Assembly (NCBI GenBank): GCA_039111635.1
Contig: JBCAQO010000006.1
Location: forward strand, 62,001 to 126,000
Direction: 5' to 3'
Length of the DNA: 64,000 nt
Source of the DNA: Heterobasidion occidentale
Taxonomy: Eukaryota > Basidiomycota > Agaricomycetes > Russulales > Bondarzewiaceae
Below the pieces are notes generated by a model that did no database searches, was not told the origin of the DNA, and was given only the letters and a program-made list of their open reading frames with translations. Position 1 is the stretch's first letter. The number at the start of each line of letters is the position of its first letter. Both the position numbers and the translations under genes were made by a program. Positions 11,766 through 22,944 of this stretch are shown here, piece by piece.

Positions 11766-13608
11766 TGTGCGCCGTGCTCCGTTAACTCGGGCCAACACGC
11801 TCGAATCAGCCGCGCGCGCTCGCGCTCTCACGATCACAAGCAGCATCACTGCCATCATCATCCGGCGCATCTGGCAGTTCCGCGCGCGTCGATGGCCCAC
11901 GGCCGTGCCCCAGCCACGATATCTTTTTTCCTCGCGATGCCATCCCAAGCGCGCGCGCCTGTTCATCCGGAGGTCGCTGCCCCCGGGCGTTCCCCATCTG
12001 ATCGCCCTCGGGCCTCTCCGACCACCTCCCGTCTATTTTCGTGCACGTCCGCCCTTCCAGCGCGCTAACGACTGCTAAGAATGGCCATTCGTCCAGCGCG
12101 AGCATATGCACCGTCCGCCTCGTGTTCGCTGATGATAACAACGAGCGCCCAGCCGCGCCCGACGACCGATACCGTCTGCGCTCTCGTGGTAGGTTCATAT
12201 CTTATCTCGTCGTGCCGTATATGCCAGGTGCCGTACCGTGCACGCTGCGGTGCCGCTTCAATCTTCTGCTTCGCGTCGCCGGCATCGCTTTCCCTCTGCC
12301 CTGCTCTGCCCCACTCGGCCTCTCCTGAATCGAGATCCTACACAGGCTCGCCGCCCGCGCGGAGGGCCCCGTCCGCTGACTTGCTAGCTCGCCGGGATCC
12401 GGATCCGGAACAAAGATGCGGGTGCACAGCCTGCGCTGGACTGGGCTGCCGCGACGGACGGCATCGAGGGCGGCGAGGGCAGCGGCGGCCGTCGAGAGGC
12501 GTGCGCTGGGAGGCTGGGAGGCTGGTCAGCGGGCCCCGAGGCGTCCTAGGGCGTCCTCGCGACGGGGCTGCGTGCTTTCGGAGAGCGCGCGCACGCGGCA
12601 GCGCGTTGGTTGGCACACCGTCACACCGCGAGCCGGCATCTTGGCACTGTGTTGTGTTGTGTCCTGTCCTGTCGTGTCCTGTCGTGTCGCTGCGTGCGCA
12701 TACACGCTCACACGAGAGCAGGCAAATAATTCGGAACTCTCTCTGCCCGTCGGTGGGTCTGCGGCCTTGCACGCCTTCCGATAATTCCGACCCGGTTCAT
12801 GTGCGCCGCGGCCTTCCAGTGGCCGTCTGCAGCTCATGCGTGCCTGCTGCACTGCCGCGCCACACATTGCCCCGCGTGCGCCACTAGAATCGTGCCCTCG
12901 GACTCCAAGCCTCGGTTCAGCATCTTCTGTCCGCTGTGTCCAGCCCGCGTCTTCGCTCCGCGCTGCGGGTCTCTGAGCATGGCAACGAGTTGGCAACGGC
13001 GCCGCAGAATCGAATCGCAGACTCGAGGGCCTTCCGAGATCTCGAAGCCGTGGCCTGACAACACCAAGTAACAGACGACCATTATGAGAAATGGCCATTA
13101 TGCTGTGCTGTGCGCGACGGCTGTGCGCCTGGCGGGGTTCGAGATCGGTTGCTGGGGTGTTCTTATAAGTATGTACATGGCCACCTTTGGCTTTCGAGGC
13201 AACCCGCAGTCGAGTCTATTGCCTGCTGCCATGTGCTACTGGCGAGTCAGCTCAGTTCCTTGCATCGCGGTCTGGTATATGCGCGTCCAGTGTTGCTGAG
13301 TCTCCCCCCGGACGTCTATTCGGAGACGCCACATTGCCTTGTGTGGTATCGAATGCTTCTCTGGTCGTGGCAACCCTTGGCACTCTCGCTGCTCGACATC
13401 AATCTGTTCATCAGTGCGTCGTCGTCTGGGGCTCCCATGAATCAGCCCCATCTTCGATGTTAGTTCCATCGTCCATCTCTGATACTATTGGGGCCTATTG
13501 GGACAGCGCCGAAACTCGCGTCGCGGGCTAATTCTGCTTCGCGTCTATACACGCTGCTGATCGCTGATTCAACATCGTGTTATCGTTATTGCTGCTATTG
13601 TCGTCGGC

Positions 13609-13626
13609 GATATATATATATATATG
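13609..13626. repeat. TA dinucleotide run
   Basis: An uninterrupted alternating TA tract of about 17 bases, an unusual AT-rich spot in GC-rich surroundings. It could be a DNA-unwinding spot or simply a microsatellite. Confidence 0.75.
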
Positions 13627-14030
13627 GTGATGGATCAGCGCGATGATCAAGGATCGCCTGCTGTGTAGCATCGTTTTTGCCACGTCCGACGCTGATAGCA
13701 TCGCGATGGTCTCCTGCGAATCGTGATCTTCATTCGCGCGATGGGCAAGTTTAGAGCTGCGCGCCTGGGCACGCACGGTGACGCTCCTTGTAAGGACATG
13801 TTTTACGCTAACGTAGGCCGACGTTCTGTCAATTATGCTCCCGTCACGACGACGGCGCCACCACCAACTAGCCACCGCTAGCCACCGCTAGCCCCCTGGT
13901 CTACTGATTCGGTGCCAACGGTCGACGTGCATAAACGTGCCGCTCTCGTGGCGTGATGCAATCTTCATGCCAGGGATCTCGGCGTCCCTGCTAGTAGGCA
14001 GTGCAGCGCGGTGCAATGCGACCCGCGATA

Positions 14031-14053
14031 GTGCGTGCGTGCGTGCGTGCGTC
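14031..14053. repeat. GTGC tetranucleotide microsatellite
   Basis: Five to six tandem GTGC/GCGT units, with no gene across them. Confidence 0.8.
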
Positions 14054-14125
14054 CCTGGCTTGCATGCGCCCTGACTTGAATGGTGTTGAATCAAAGCCCA
14101 TGCAAGCTCGGACATCTGGACACGT

Positions 14126-14218
14126 CGTGATCCATGATTCGTGATCCGTGATCCATGATCCCATGAGGCCTGATCTGATTCTTGATCCCTGATCCTGATC
14201 CTGATCCTGATCCTGATC
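14126..14218. repeat. TGATCC-type repeat tract
   Basis: An irregular run of TGATCCATGATTCG-like units passes into four perfect tandem TGATCC hexamers near 14188-14218. Translation of the minus strand gives an IRIR/DQDQ repeat, which is a product of the satellite, not a protein. Confidence 0.8.
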
Positions 14219-15006
14219 GCGAGCTCCGCGAATAGACTGAACGGGGCTCGCGTCGATGCGCTCGACGCTTCGGGCTCGAGCGTACGCACTGTGGCGCACG
14301 CGCTCGAGCTAGTGGGTGGTGCTATGGTGCGGTTTGTGTGCTGGCGGACGCATGTGTGCAGGTGTTCGTCGGATGGCTGGCAGCTTGGTCGCTGTCCAGG
14401 TTACCCGCGCGCCATCTCGGTGTGGGCCAGCGTTGATACCGCGCTATTCCTATATGGGCAAGCTGGCTTGATGCGAGGCGCCGAGGATATGCTTCAAGTC
14501 GGTAGGGATGCGCGGCTATAGGGATGAGTACTTGAGGAGTCGAAAGGGGTGGGGGTTCCTCCGTCTCTCGTGTCGGAATTTACGCCCCCATCATGCGGCG
14601 CGCGCGGAGAGACAACGTGTCGCGACAGGTCAGTGCGAGCAAGCACAAGCGGGGCCACTGTTTGTCTCAAACCTGTCTTCTATAGTGTGCTACGCCTTGA
14701 CAATGTCAGTGCGCCCGGTCCGCCATATAGGGAAGCAACCGGTACTAGACAGCACCTACTGTGCTTGCGAAAAGTTAGATTCGCCGGATGCTTGTACAGG
14801 TTTTTTTTAAACGAGATAAGATCTGATAAGATTGGAAGTCTGGAGATGACGTAATTGTGGTTTCATTCATTTCTACAACGGCGAGTCGTCTCTTCCGGCC
14901 GTCTGTCCATGCCGCAGCGGTTGGCTTTTGTTCATTGCGCTTGCACCTGTGAGCCTCTTTCTAGTTGCAAAAATAAACTGAACGTGCGCCGTGCCCGAAG
15001 ATCTCG

Positions 15007-17896
15007 ATGTCAGGTATCAACACCCACGTTGACGACTCATCCGCATGTTTGTCGACTCTCGGACTGGCCGACGATCCTGGACCTGCATTGCGCTTCTCCC
15101 TGTCAAGATATCCTTCTTATCAGCAACTGATGCCAAAGAGACCTGGCAGCTCCACCTGTGCGAGAAGCTGGCTGGAAGACTTGATGAGAGACATCGTTGA
15201 GGAGGGCACAGCGCATGGGGTTCCTGATTCAATGCTGAAGGCGCAATTCTGGGGGGGAGATGTTCGGCAGCCACGTCATACGAAGGCAGACTTGGTGCTC
15301 ACCGAATTGATGCGAACGGTTGGTCTTGTGGACTTCATCATGAGCGCCTGCGGTGAGTTCACTTGATCTTGTTTAGCATCGCGGTTTGTCAATGAATTTT
15401 CCGGCTAGAGCCCGATAAGCAGAAGAACGGGCTGGAACGACCATTGGTACTCCCTCTGTTCAGGTTTCTCAATGAGCTGACGTCCGTCACGGCAGAATGG
15501 ATCAGCTGCAGAGGCTCTACGCGAGTTTTCGAAGCCCCTACATAGGCGAAACAGCGAACGATTTTGTGGCAGCCCTCGCCCATTATGAGAGCACCTACGA
15601 TCCCGAAATCCACTACTGCCGGACGATCGTCGTAGTACAGTCGAGCGGCACAGGCAAATCTCGTCTGGTGGAGGAGATCGGCAGACAGGTAGGCTTGACT
15701 TATACTCATCATATATCCGGTCTTCGCGTTTCAACTGTCGTTGGCAGATCCCGAGTTTGAGCATCTGTTTACGGCAAGACGTATGGCCCATGAGTGGATG
15801 GCCCCCTGTTGATGTCCCTGTGGTGAATTTTTTCACGAGAAGTCGTGTTATAAATGATGACTCTCCCAAGGTAAGTACTTGTGCTGTAATATCATCATCG
15901 CTCATTTGCTGAATTAATGGGTCACTCAGCCGGAAGAGCTGGCAGCTGCCTTCCTCGGCGCGTTGATGAAGCTATTGCTTGACGAGGTCAGAAAGAAGAC
16001 GACAACGACAGGACCGAAAGACTTGCTGATCGACTGGGAAAACGCCGATCCCTCCCATCCTCAAGGATCCAAGCGCCATCAGCTTTTCGCGCAAGTTGAG
16101 GCCATGGCCGAGGAAATTCTGTGTGAGCATCACGAAGAACTCCGCAAACTTCGCTCGCGACCGACATATGATCCTGAACTTCCCGACCATCGACTGAGCC
16201 CTCTTGTTTGGCATCAATCACTTCTCCGCGTACTCGTACGATCCCACATGGAGACTCTTGCTGAACTCTTGCATCTACGTGGTCATTGTCGGTTCATCAT
16301 TGCATTTGACGATTGCACCACCTTGAACACTGGATATGAAATCAAGATGTCATGGATGGCACTTCAGCGCATTATCAAGGCTGCTGACCGCCTTGTCGTC
16401 CCTGTCAAGTTCTGGTTTCTGTTGCTGGACAAAACTCCGTCTCTGTATGACCTCGTTCCAAGAGAAAAGATCACCTCTTCCTTCCGGCTCAGGGACAAGT
16501 CCAGGATGCTGCATCCGTGGATGTAGCTCAGGTTCAATCAGCACCTCAGCAATGTTTGTTTGTCGACACCGCAACAAGCCCTTCTTCTACGTCACATCAA
16601 GATGTATGGGAGACCCGTGAGTGCGAATCGTTGTCACTACGATTGTTCCTTTGAATGGTGCTCACCATATGCAGTATTGGTGGGGATTCGGTACTGGCAG
16701 TAGTCTCCTACAGGCTGCGCGCTCCAAGCTTTTTGGCACCAGCGACTTCTCGCCTGCGAATCTGTTTCACGCGTTCGCCGCGTTTTCTCGTCGAGTCGTA
16801 CTAGAAATCGGTGAAGGCGAAGGGTCTTTTGGCCTGGCTACAGCCTCCGTACGCAGCCACATGCGCGTTCTGGTGGGTGTCGCCGACAACCTTCTCGTGA
16901 CAGAGGCTCCCTCAGAGCCGATTCTCTCCGTCGCTGCCGCTACAGCACTTCTAGAGGGCGAAAACTACGAATACGCTTTCGAAACCTTGTTCGACGAGCT
17001 TATTCTGAAAGGCCTTGTGGTCGATCGAGGCCTCCGGGGCGATCTATGTTGCCAGTTGCTGATGGTCCTCAGCCGGGATATGGGGACGTTGAAGGAAGCG
17101 GGCGGGTTTGTCATCGAGACGAAGCCTCCCGGAGAGCCTGATGAGGAACTTTCAATTGTCCCTTTGCGACTGTCCGCATTCTTGAAGATGCTACTTGGGC
17201 CCGAGCTCGGTCTCCCTATGGAAAACAACTTGCGTGATCGTCTTCTCGATGACACCACGGGTATCTGGATCAACTTTACCCACATTGTCCAGCTCGACAA
17301 GATCATAACCGAAATAACTCCTGAGTTTCTTCAAAAGTGCTGGTCTTCTAACGCAGCCATACAATGCTTGGCTGGGCAGCCGGTTTTCAACGGATTTTTT
17401 TCGTCGGCTATCGCGGCGACCTCAGCGAGCCGTTCGATTGTAAAAACCTCGTCTATGTGCTTTGGCGAACAAAGATTAAGATCAGGGTGGGATCATACCC
17501 TCTCGTCGACGTTCTGGCTGGTCCTTGGATAGTACTAAAAGATGGTTCTCGTTATAAGCCTGCAAATTACCTCGCGATTCTTATGGACTTCTGCGCAACT
17601 GCTTCTTTTCAAGATGATCAAAAATGTCGTTTGACGTATGAAGAGCCCCGGAGGCTTCGAACGGCCGCGGAAGGCTTCACAACATGGGATGGATATGCAA
17701 CTGAAAAAAGGAGGCTGAGCCGAAACGATACTGTTTGGACGTCCGCGGGCTCAGTACGACCTATCCAGTCATCGGGAACTACGAGGCGCGCTTCAGACAG
17801 TTGTTCGAACGCACGGTGGGATACTCTGATGCTAGGTTTGCTGAGTACGCGGAGAAGATGCGCGCGAGTGTCCGGCATCTGACACCCGTCGGTTGA
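15007..17896 (+). pseudogene. P-loop NTPase of an agaricomycete-expanded family, with a stop codon and two frame breaks
   Basis: Exon 1 (15007-15352) is followed by a second exon near 15411-15688 and then 15748-15870, 15930-16616 and 16675-17896. The protein has a Walker A motif, SSGTGKS, preceded by hydrophobic IVVVQ (about 15625-15665), and a Walker B-like strand, FIIAFDD (about 16295-16315). Later segments, KMYGRPYWWGFG and VGVADNLLV, match what I remember of a large mushroom family of unknown role annotated only as P-loop NTPases. Three lesions occur: an in-frame TAG at 16524-16526, where a tyrosine codon would fit; a one-base loss in the T-run 17395-17401; and another in the A-run 17704-17709. 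Both frame breaks are healed by one extra homopolymer base. The junction near 15495 is also uncertain (a 32-base intron would be unusually short). This is either a decaying copy or a gene with consensus errors. Confidence 0.7.
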
Positions 17897-18508
17897 GGGA
17901 TGGGAAGATGCTGAGAGGGAGCTGGCAGTTCAACGAGAGCGTACACTAGATTATACCTCAATATATGCAGTTGAAGCCACGCTCCATGTGGATCCGCCAT
18001 GGTGTTCATATATGTACGTATTCTTTTGTGTGAAAGGAAAGCTTTGATTGATATTGTGTCGTCTGCACAGGTCTCTGCCAACTCATATATCATCGACTCG
18101 TTCCTAACATATGTAACCTCTGCAGTAGCCGCGAAACTATATTTACGGTCCATGCCTGTACTTCGGGTTAGTCTTTCGTTTGATGAGAACCTACGAAATT
18201 TTGTGCTGATTGGTTTCCCTCAGACGTACGATAACATGAGCTCATGCTGGGTTTTTCTTCCTGTTCCTGTCTGAAGAGGAATGATGGCCATCCCTTTCAT
18301 ATTCTTCAAAAACATAGCTTAGTAGTATGTCGATCATAGCACTGTCGTGATACTTATCAAATTTCCTATTTGTCTCATAGATGGAGAAACCGGATTTGGG
18401 GTTCTAGAAAATGCATCAACGACTGGTATTCCGCCTTTCGTGTATTGATAACTAATCTCAAAAATAGATTTTCAACTCCATCGCATACAATTTTGCCCTG
18501 TTTAAAGT
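17897..18508. other. Tail-to-tail intergenic region
   Basis: AT-richer DNA between the P-loop gene and the end of the F-box gene. An open frame at 17999-18274 has no recognisable features. Nothing else is seen. Confidence 0.4.
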
Positions 18509-20298
18509 CTAAGCATCGTCATCCGATAGCTGGAGCATCGGTGTATGTTCTTCCGCATACGAGGCCCTATTTCCAGAGCTATAGACAGTCAGCTCTAGTC
18601 CTTCCTTCCACATTCTCAACACCTTCTTGTACCCGATAGGATCAATCCTTTCCAGAATATGCAAGTCAAAATGGACGAATCTGAAACTCTCCAGCTGGAC
18701 CGGTTTCACACCCCCCATAGTTTTCGCCCTTCGCGGTAGGTACCACCGTGATTGAAGCATGCTCACCATCCCGATACAGAAAACGGGATCGGAGACTTCC
18801 ATATCCCACATCTCCAGTTCCGCTTTCAGAAGACCGCGTTCAATTGGTAGAGGCTTATTGTACACGATCTCATCAATTGAGCCATCGTTTGTCTTCTCTT
18901 TTCTTTCTTCTTCATCCATGTGTTTCGCATTCTGCTCTTCCTCCATCTCTTCTTCTGCTTCTTCCTCTTCCTCCTCTGCTTTCACTTCTGCCTCCTCTTC
19001 CTCTTCCGTGTCCATCTCGTTGTCTTCTTCCTCTTCTTCTTCTTCTTCGTCGTCGTCGTCTAAGTTCTCAGACTCTAAACCTGACCCACGAGTAACCAAA
19101 CGTGGTCGAACATGCAGAATACCACTCCCCTTGCGAGCTATGGAGGGAAGGAAAGATATGTGGCGAAGGCATACGTTTCGACCTGACGTGATCCGCCGGC
19201 CATTGGGGTGAAACTGGAGAGTAAGTGCATTGAAGACATATCTCGTGATATGCAGGCCTTCGGTCCATAGCTTGCCCAGCCTAGGAACGTGTGAGAGGAC
19301 GGCAATAAGCTCGATATCGGTCATACAGATATCAAGAAGATGGAGCGATCTGAGTGAATGGATACGGCACTCGTCCAAAAACCCACACATGGTGGAACAG
19401 ATTTCCCAGCTGCGGTCGCTACGAAAAGAAGATGGCAAACTTTCAAGAATGAGCGTCTTGAGACGTGGCATAGACAAAACTCTGAACCAGGGAAGAAGGG
19501 TATCGGCCTCCCGACAAGTGAACTTGAAGAAGGTAACGTGAGGCAGAGTCATTCGGGAGATTGGTGGTTCAACATCTGCAATCACATACGCATCGATTTT
19601 AAGCCACAATTTGTTAGATGAGCGCAATGGGATAGATTTCTGCAAAATTCTAGCAGCGCATCCGGTGTGATACTGTCGGCTTCATGAGTCATATTCAACG
19701 TCGATAGATTGTGCCACGGTAGCGCCCATTCGTGAAGCAAAGGATGCACGATTTCCACGCCTCGCAGCCGGGGTGCGGAGTCCAGAGAGGTCATGAGAGA
19801 TGGAACGAAATCGCTACTCCGGTAGTCTCCATCAAAGCAAAAAAATTCCAGAAGAGGCATAGATGATGGTACGATGGTAGGAAATTCATTGATTTCATTC
19901 GAATTCACATAGAAGGTTGCCGATTGCCATCGGTGAATTTCTATGTGTAGAGCTGCCGCATACCGAGAGAAGTGAGGAGAGTGGCCATGGACTCGCAGAA
20001 CAAATGAAAGGGGTCTCTGCTGAGACAATGCTATCCATTTAGACACCTGTAAGAAAAAATAATCCACTACTTTCGGGTCTTGCGGAATATCAGGCAAGTA
20101 TATGTCCGACCACAATAGGGAGGTCGACATCGCAACGGCGCGCCACCGCCGAGAGATCTGCGTAAGCACATAAGGGGCATCGTAAGCTCCAACGAGAGAG
20201 ATTGTCGTGGGTCGCCTGTACGGTAGGCAGTAAACGAAGATATGAGATAAAATCTCTGAAGGGAAACTGTCTGTCGTGGCCATGATGATTGACTCCAA
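18509..20298 (-). CDS. F-box/leucine-rich-repeat-like protein with an acidic insert (one apparent 1-base deletion)
   Basis: The N-terminus holds an F-box-like segment, FPSEILSHIFVYCLP, followed by TQISRRWRAVAMSTSLLWSD (about residues 10-75), the form common in mushroom F-box proteins. These recruit substrates to SCF ubiquitin ligases through Skp1. The rest has degenerate leucine-rich repeats (LPHVTFFKFTC, MPRLKTLILESLP, IHSLRSLHLLDI). Inside it lies a very acidic insert of about 60 residues, mostly Glu and Asp, near 18905-19075. The start may be the internal methionine at 20283 (MATTDSF). Two open frames overlap at 19597-19600; one more A on the coding strand in this run joins NCGLK to IDAYVIADVEPP and gives about 590 residues without an intron. 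It diverges from a related F-box gene at 21115. Confidence 0.75.
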
Positions 20299-21114
20299 CG
20301 CCGCTAGATATCAGGTGATGCGGACGCTTGGATTCGGGTACTTGCAACGCGAATCAACCCTGGAGTAGTGAAGAGAACGAAGCTAGAGGGTGGGCGGCAG
20401 GCATCTGTCAAGGCGACTTACTGTGTCGTTCGACGTTATCGACAAACAAGATGCGTGGGCATCGGTTGACATGATCGAATTCGGATCATCTCGGCAACTC
20501 GGCATGTCGTGTTATAGCCGCGTGCACCAATCCATCCACCTGCATACCTGCATTCGGCAGCCAAGTCCTTGTACAGACCTTCCTTATTTGCTTTCCAGTG
20601 GTATCTCACGATCTGCACTTGCAGATTCGGTAAGATGCCTTACCTCCTCTGCAAACCGGCTCGCAAATGGGAGATATTCTTCCTGCACTGCGACATAGCC
20701 ATGGACAAGAAGACCCGTAGTTGTCTTCGCAGCTGTCAGCAGTCTGGCAATGGGGTGTGTATTCAAGCCTTATTGTGCTGAGATGAGCCTGTGCATAGCG
20801 TGTACTTCGCACCCCCATGGTTCATTGTGTCTTGCTTCGTTTCCATAGCGTTATTGACATGCCTGAATAGCATGCATCTCATCTGCACTGATCGCCCCGA
20901 TTACTTAGAAGGCCGCTCGCTCTATATAAACAGGCATTTCTTCAATTCCTTCGTCGATCGCTGTCATCTGGTTGTCGATCTTGTGCGTCACAATTCTTAT
21001 ATTTCCGGATATCGTCCTTATACTCATATCACTGATAGCACACTCAATTCTTCGAGCGTACGCTACACCGATCTCGTGTGGGTCTCTCTTCCGTTCAAAT
21101 CATCCTGTTCAGTC
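20299..21114. promoter_or_regulatory. Promoter region between two diverging F-box genes
   Basis: No gene is seen. A good TATA box, TATATAAA, lies at 20923-20930, about 190 bases before the second F-box start at 21115. Homologous genes facing away from each other suggest an old inverted duplication of the F-box gene. Confidence 0.5.
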
Positions 21115-21645
21115 ATGGACACCTTGCGGTTCCCTCCTGAGGTCCTGTCCGAGATATTTTTGAATAGTGTCGAACTTCAACGGGAGTTGGAATATCTACC
21201 TCGCATTCATCCAGACGCCGCCCCTGTCCTGCTCACCCGTATCTGTCGCTACTGGCGCAATGTCGCGTTGTCTGACCCCCGCTTATGGTCTCGGATGCTT
21301 CTTCCCGATCTCCCTCCCACTCGGCCCCAACGCAATTCTCTCCTCAAACGAATTTCTTTTTGGCTTTCACTGTCAGGTTCCCTCCCACTTTCAATCACTC
21401 TGCGAATCAACGGAAGGTTTCCTGCTCTGGCTCCGAGATACGCCACACTATTGTGCGGCGAGAGCCATCGATGGGAGTCGGTGCGGCTACATTTGGGGCT
21501 TGTCAAGGCCGAGGCACTACCCCCTATAGGCTCAATGGAAATGCTCAAGAAGTTCGTGTACAATGGATACACCAACAGGATGAACGAGACGATTCCCTTG
21601 TTCTTAACATCTTTCTCGTCCGCACCACGTCTGCGCACAGTCACC
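21115..21645 (+). CDS. F-box protein, cut off by the assembly gap
   Basis: The open frame begins MDTLRFPPEVLSEIF, an F-box start, and continues with LLTRICRYWRNVALSDPRLW, the second half of the F-box. About 110 further residues then resemble the neighbouring minus-strand F-box protein (for example the pair LSFVLRVHGHSP and LSITLRINGRFP). The frame is open up to base 21645, where the Ns begin, so at least half the protein, the leucine-rich part, is missing. The gene was presumably intact on the original chromosome. Role by analogy: substrate adaptor of an SCF ubiquitin ligase. Confidence 0.78.
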
Positions 21646-21745
21646 NNNNNNNNNNNNNNNNNNNNNNNNNNNNNNNNNNNNNNNNNNNNNNNNNNNNNNN
21701 NNNNNNNNNNNNNNNNNNNNNNNNNNNNNNNNNNNNNNNNNNNNN
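21646..21745. other. Assembly gap of exactly 100 Ns
   Basis: A run of exactly 100 Ns, the conventional length for a scaffold join of unknown size. It interrupts an F-box gene on the left and meets a telomere-type array on the right. Nothing can be said about the missing sequence, including whether both sides belong together. Confidence 0.98.
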
Positions 21746-21860
21746 AACCTAACATAACCTTAACCTAACCTAACCTAACCTAACCTAACCTAACCTAACC
21801 TAACCTAACCTAACCTAACTAAATAAACCTAACCTAACCTAACCTAACCTAACCTAACCT
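21746..21860. repeat. Telomere-type CCTAA array
   Basis: About 20 tandem copies of the pentamer CCTAA (complement TTAGG) with a few irregular units (AACATAACC, AACTAAATAAACC). The C-rich strand runs 5'->3' rightward, as at the left end of a chromosome. Most filamentous fungi use TTAGGG, so a pentamer is either this species' variant, a basecalling collapse of GGG to GG, or an interstitial satellite. The array abuts the N gap directly. Confidence 0.85.
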
Positions 21861-22262
21861 CCTAGCTAGTAGTTGGGTTGGACATAGATAGAGTTGGTGA
21901 GAAGGTAGGGCTGCAAGGCTGGAATCGTCCAGTGGCGTAATGTATAGGGGCATGCAGTTGTGTGTGAGATTTAAAAAGGAAACATAAATGAATGCAACTG
22001 CAAGCATGGCGGTGAGCAAGGAATGTAGAGCGTGAGCTAAGAAAACATGCCCACGAGCACGGCGGTGAGTAAGGAACAAGAAGAGGATGGGCCATGCTTG
22101 TGGCTATTACGTATGGTGGTATGTAGGGATCCAAGCGAGACAAAAGAATAAGAAAAGTGGCCTTACCAAGGCATATTGGACAAGGCTTTTTAAATATGGT
22201 AGGTGGCACCAGAAGGCCACGTTAACCCCCAGGCAAAACCACTCCATCATTTCTTTGCCTGA

Positions 22263-22500
22263 TCCCATCATATGACCTGTCACATGACCTTCCCTCATCA
22301 CGCAGGTCACGTGGTATGTGGCACCAGAGATCACGTGATTTGAGTGACCCTGCTGTGTCACACAACATGACCTTCCCTTGTCACACCGGTCACGTAATAT
22401 GTGACACCAGAGATCACGTGACTTTACGCTCTGGGTCGTGTCACGTGATTTGAGTGACCCCGTTGTGTCACGCGATGCTGTCACACACCCCTGTCACATC
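22263..22500. repeat. Imperfect tandem repeats rich in CACGTG palindromes
   Basis: Units of about 80 bases recur, each containing GTCACGTG or ATCACGTGA, ACACCAGAGATCACGTGA and GAGTGACCC. One copy spans about 22270-22350, a second about 22360-22430, and a partial third follows. CACGTG is the E-box core bound by bHLH factors, but its density here is explained by duplication. It lies about 0.5 kb from the telomere-type array. Confidence 0.7.
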
Positions 22501-22719
22501 CCCTTTTTGGGTTGAAACGAGGGGCCGAAAAATTTGATTTTTCAAACCTTGGCCGGCGGCCTCAAGGAGGACCTCGTTGGGATGGGCTCGAGTCCAGGAA
22601 GACGATGGGGCCGTCTGGAATGCGAAGGACGTCCCGCGAAAGGCTCGGGAGATGAAAAGCGAGAACGGGAGGTACGTCGGGGCGATGAGCGGAAATAAGG
22701 TAGATAGGATTCACAGAGA

Positions 22720-22940
22720 GCCGACGTCGCAGACGACTCGGGTCAGGACGTCGCAGACGACTCGGTTCTGGCTTACTGGGTAAGGACGTCAGAGACGACT
22801 CGGGTCTGGCTTACCGGGTAAGGACGTCAGAGACGACTTGTTGCTGAACCAAATTTTTGCTCACCTGTTCTGCCATCATCCAGGGTTCACAGAGAGCCGA
22901 CGTCGCAGATGACTCGGGTCAGAACGTCGCAGGGCTCCAC
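22720..22940 (+). repeat. GACGTC minisatellite, cluster 1
   Basis: Repeated blocks of the form GACGTCGCAGACGACTCGG, spaced by GTTCTGGCTTACTGGGTAAG and by a longer spacer with GCTCACCTGTTCTGCCATCA. The same block and spacers reappear at 28.4 kb, 31.3-32.5 kb (inverted) and 35.3 kb, so this is a dispersed subtelomeric family. The unit contains the palindrome GACGTC and an inverted GTCGTCTGCGACGTC. Confidence 0.85.
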
Positions 22941-22944
22941 CAGG

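Larger units (their letters stand above)
10965..15006. other. Four-kilobase stretch without a convincing gene
   Basis: Open frames here are mostly Arg/Pro/Ser-rich, short and overlapping on both strands, as expected of GC-rich non-coding DNA. No domain, splice-linked chain of exons or family resemblance was found. The left end must carry the promoter and leader of the ankyrin gene (start 10964), the right end those of the P-loop gene (start 15007). Several microsatellites, listed separately, lie inside. A long leader, a non-coding RNA or a rapidly evolving gene could be missed by eye. Confidence 0.4.

Noticed and set aside
15007..15688. Crinkler-type effector reading of the P-loop gene
   Set aside because: No N-terminal LxLFLAK-like motif or recognisable Crinkler layout was seen; only a Walker motif family is supported.
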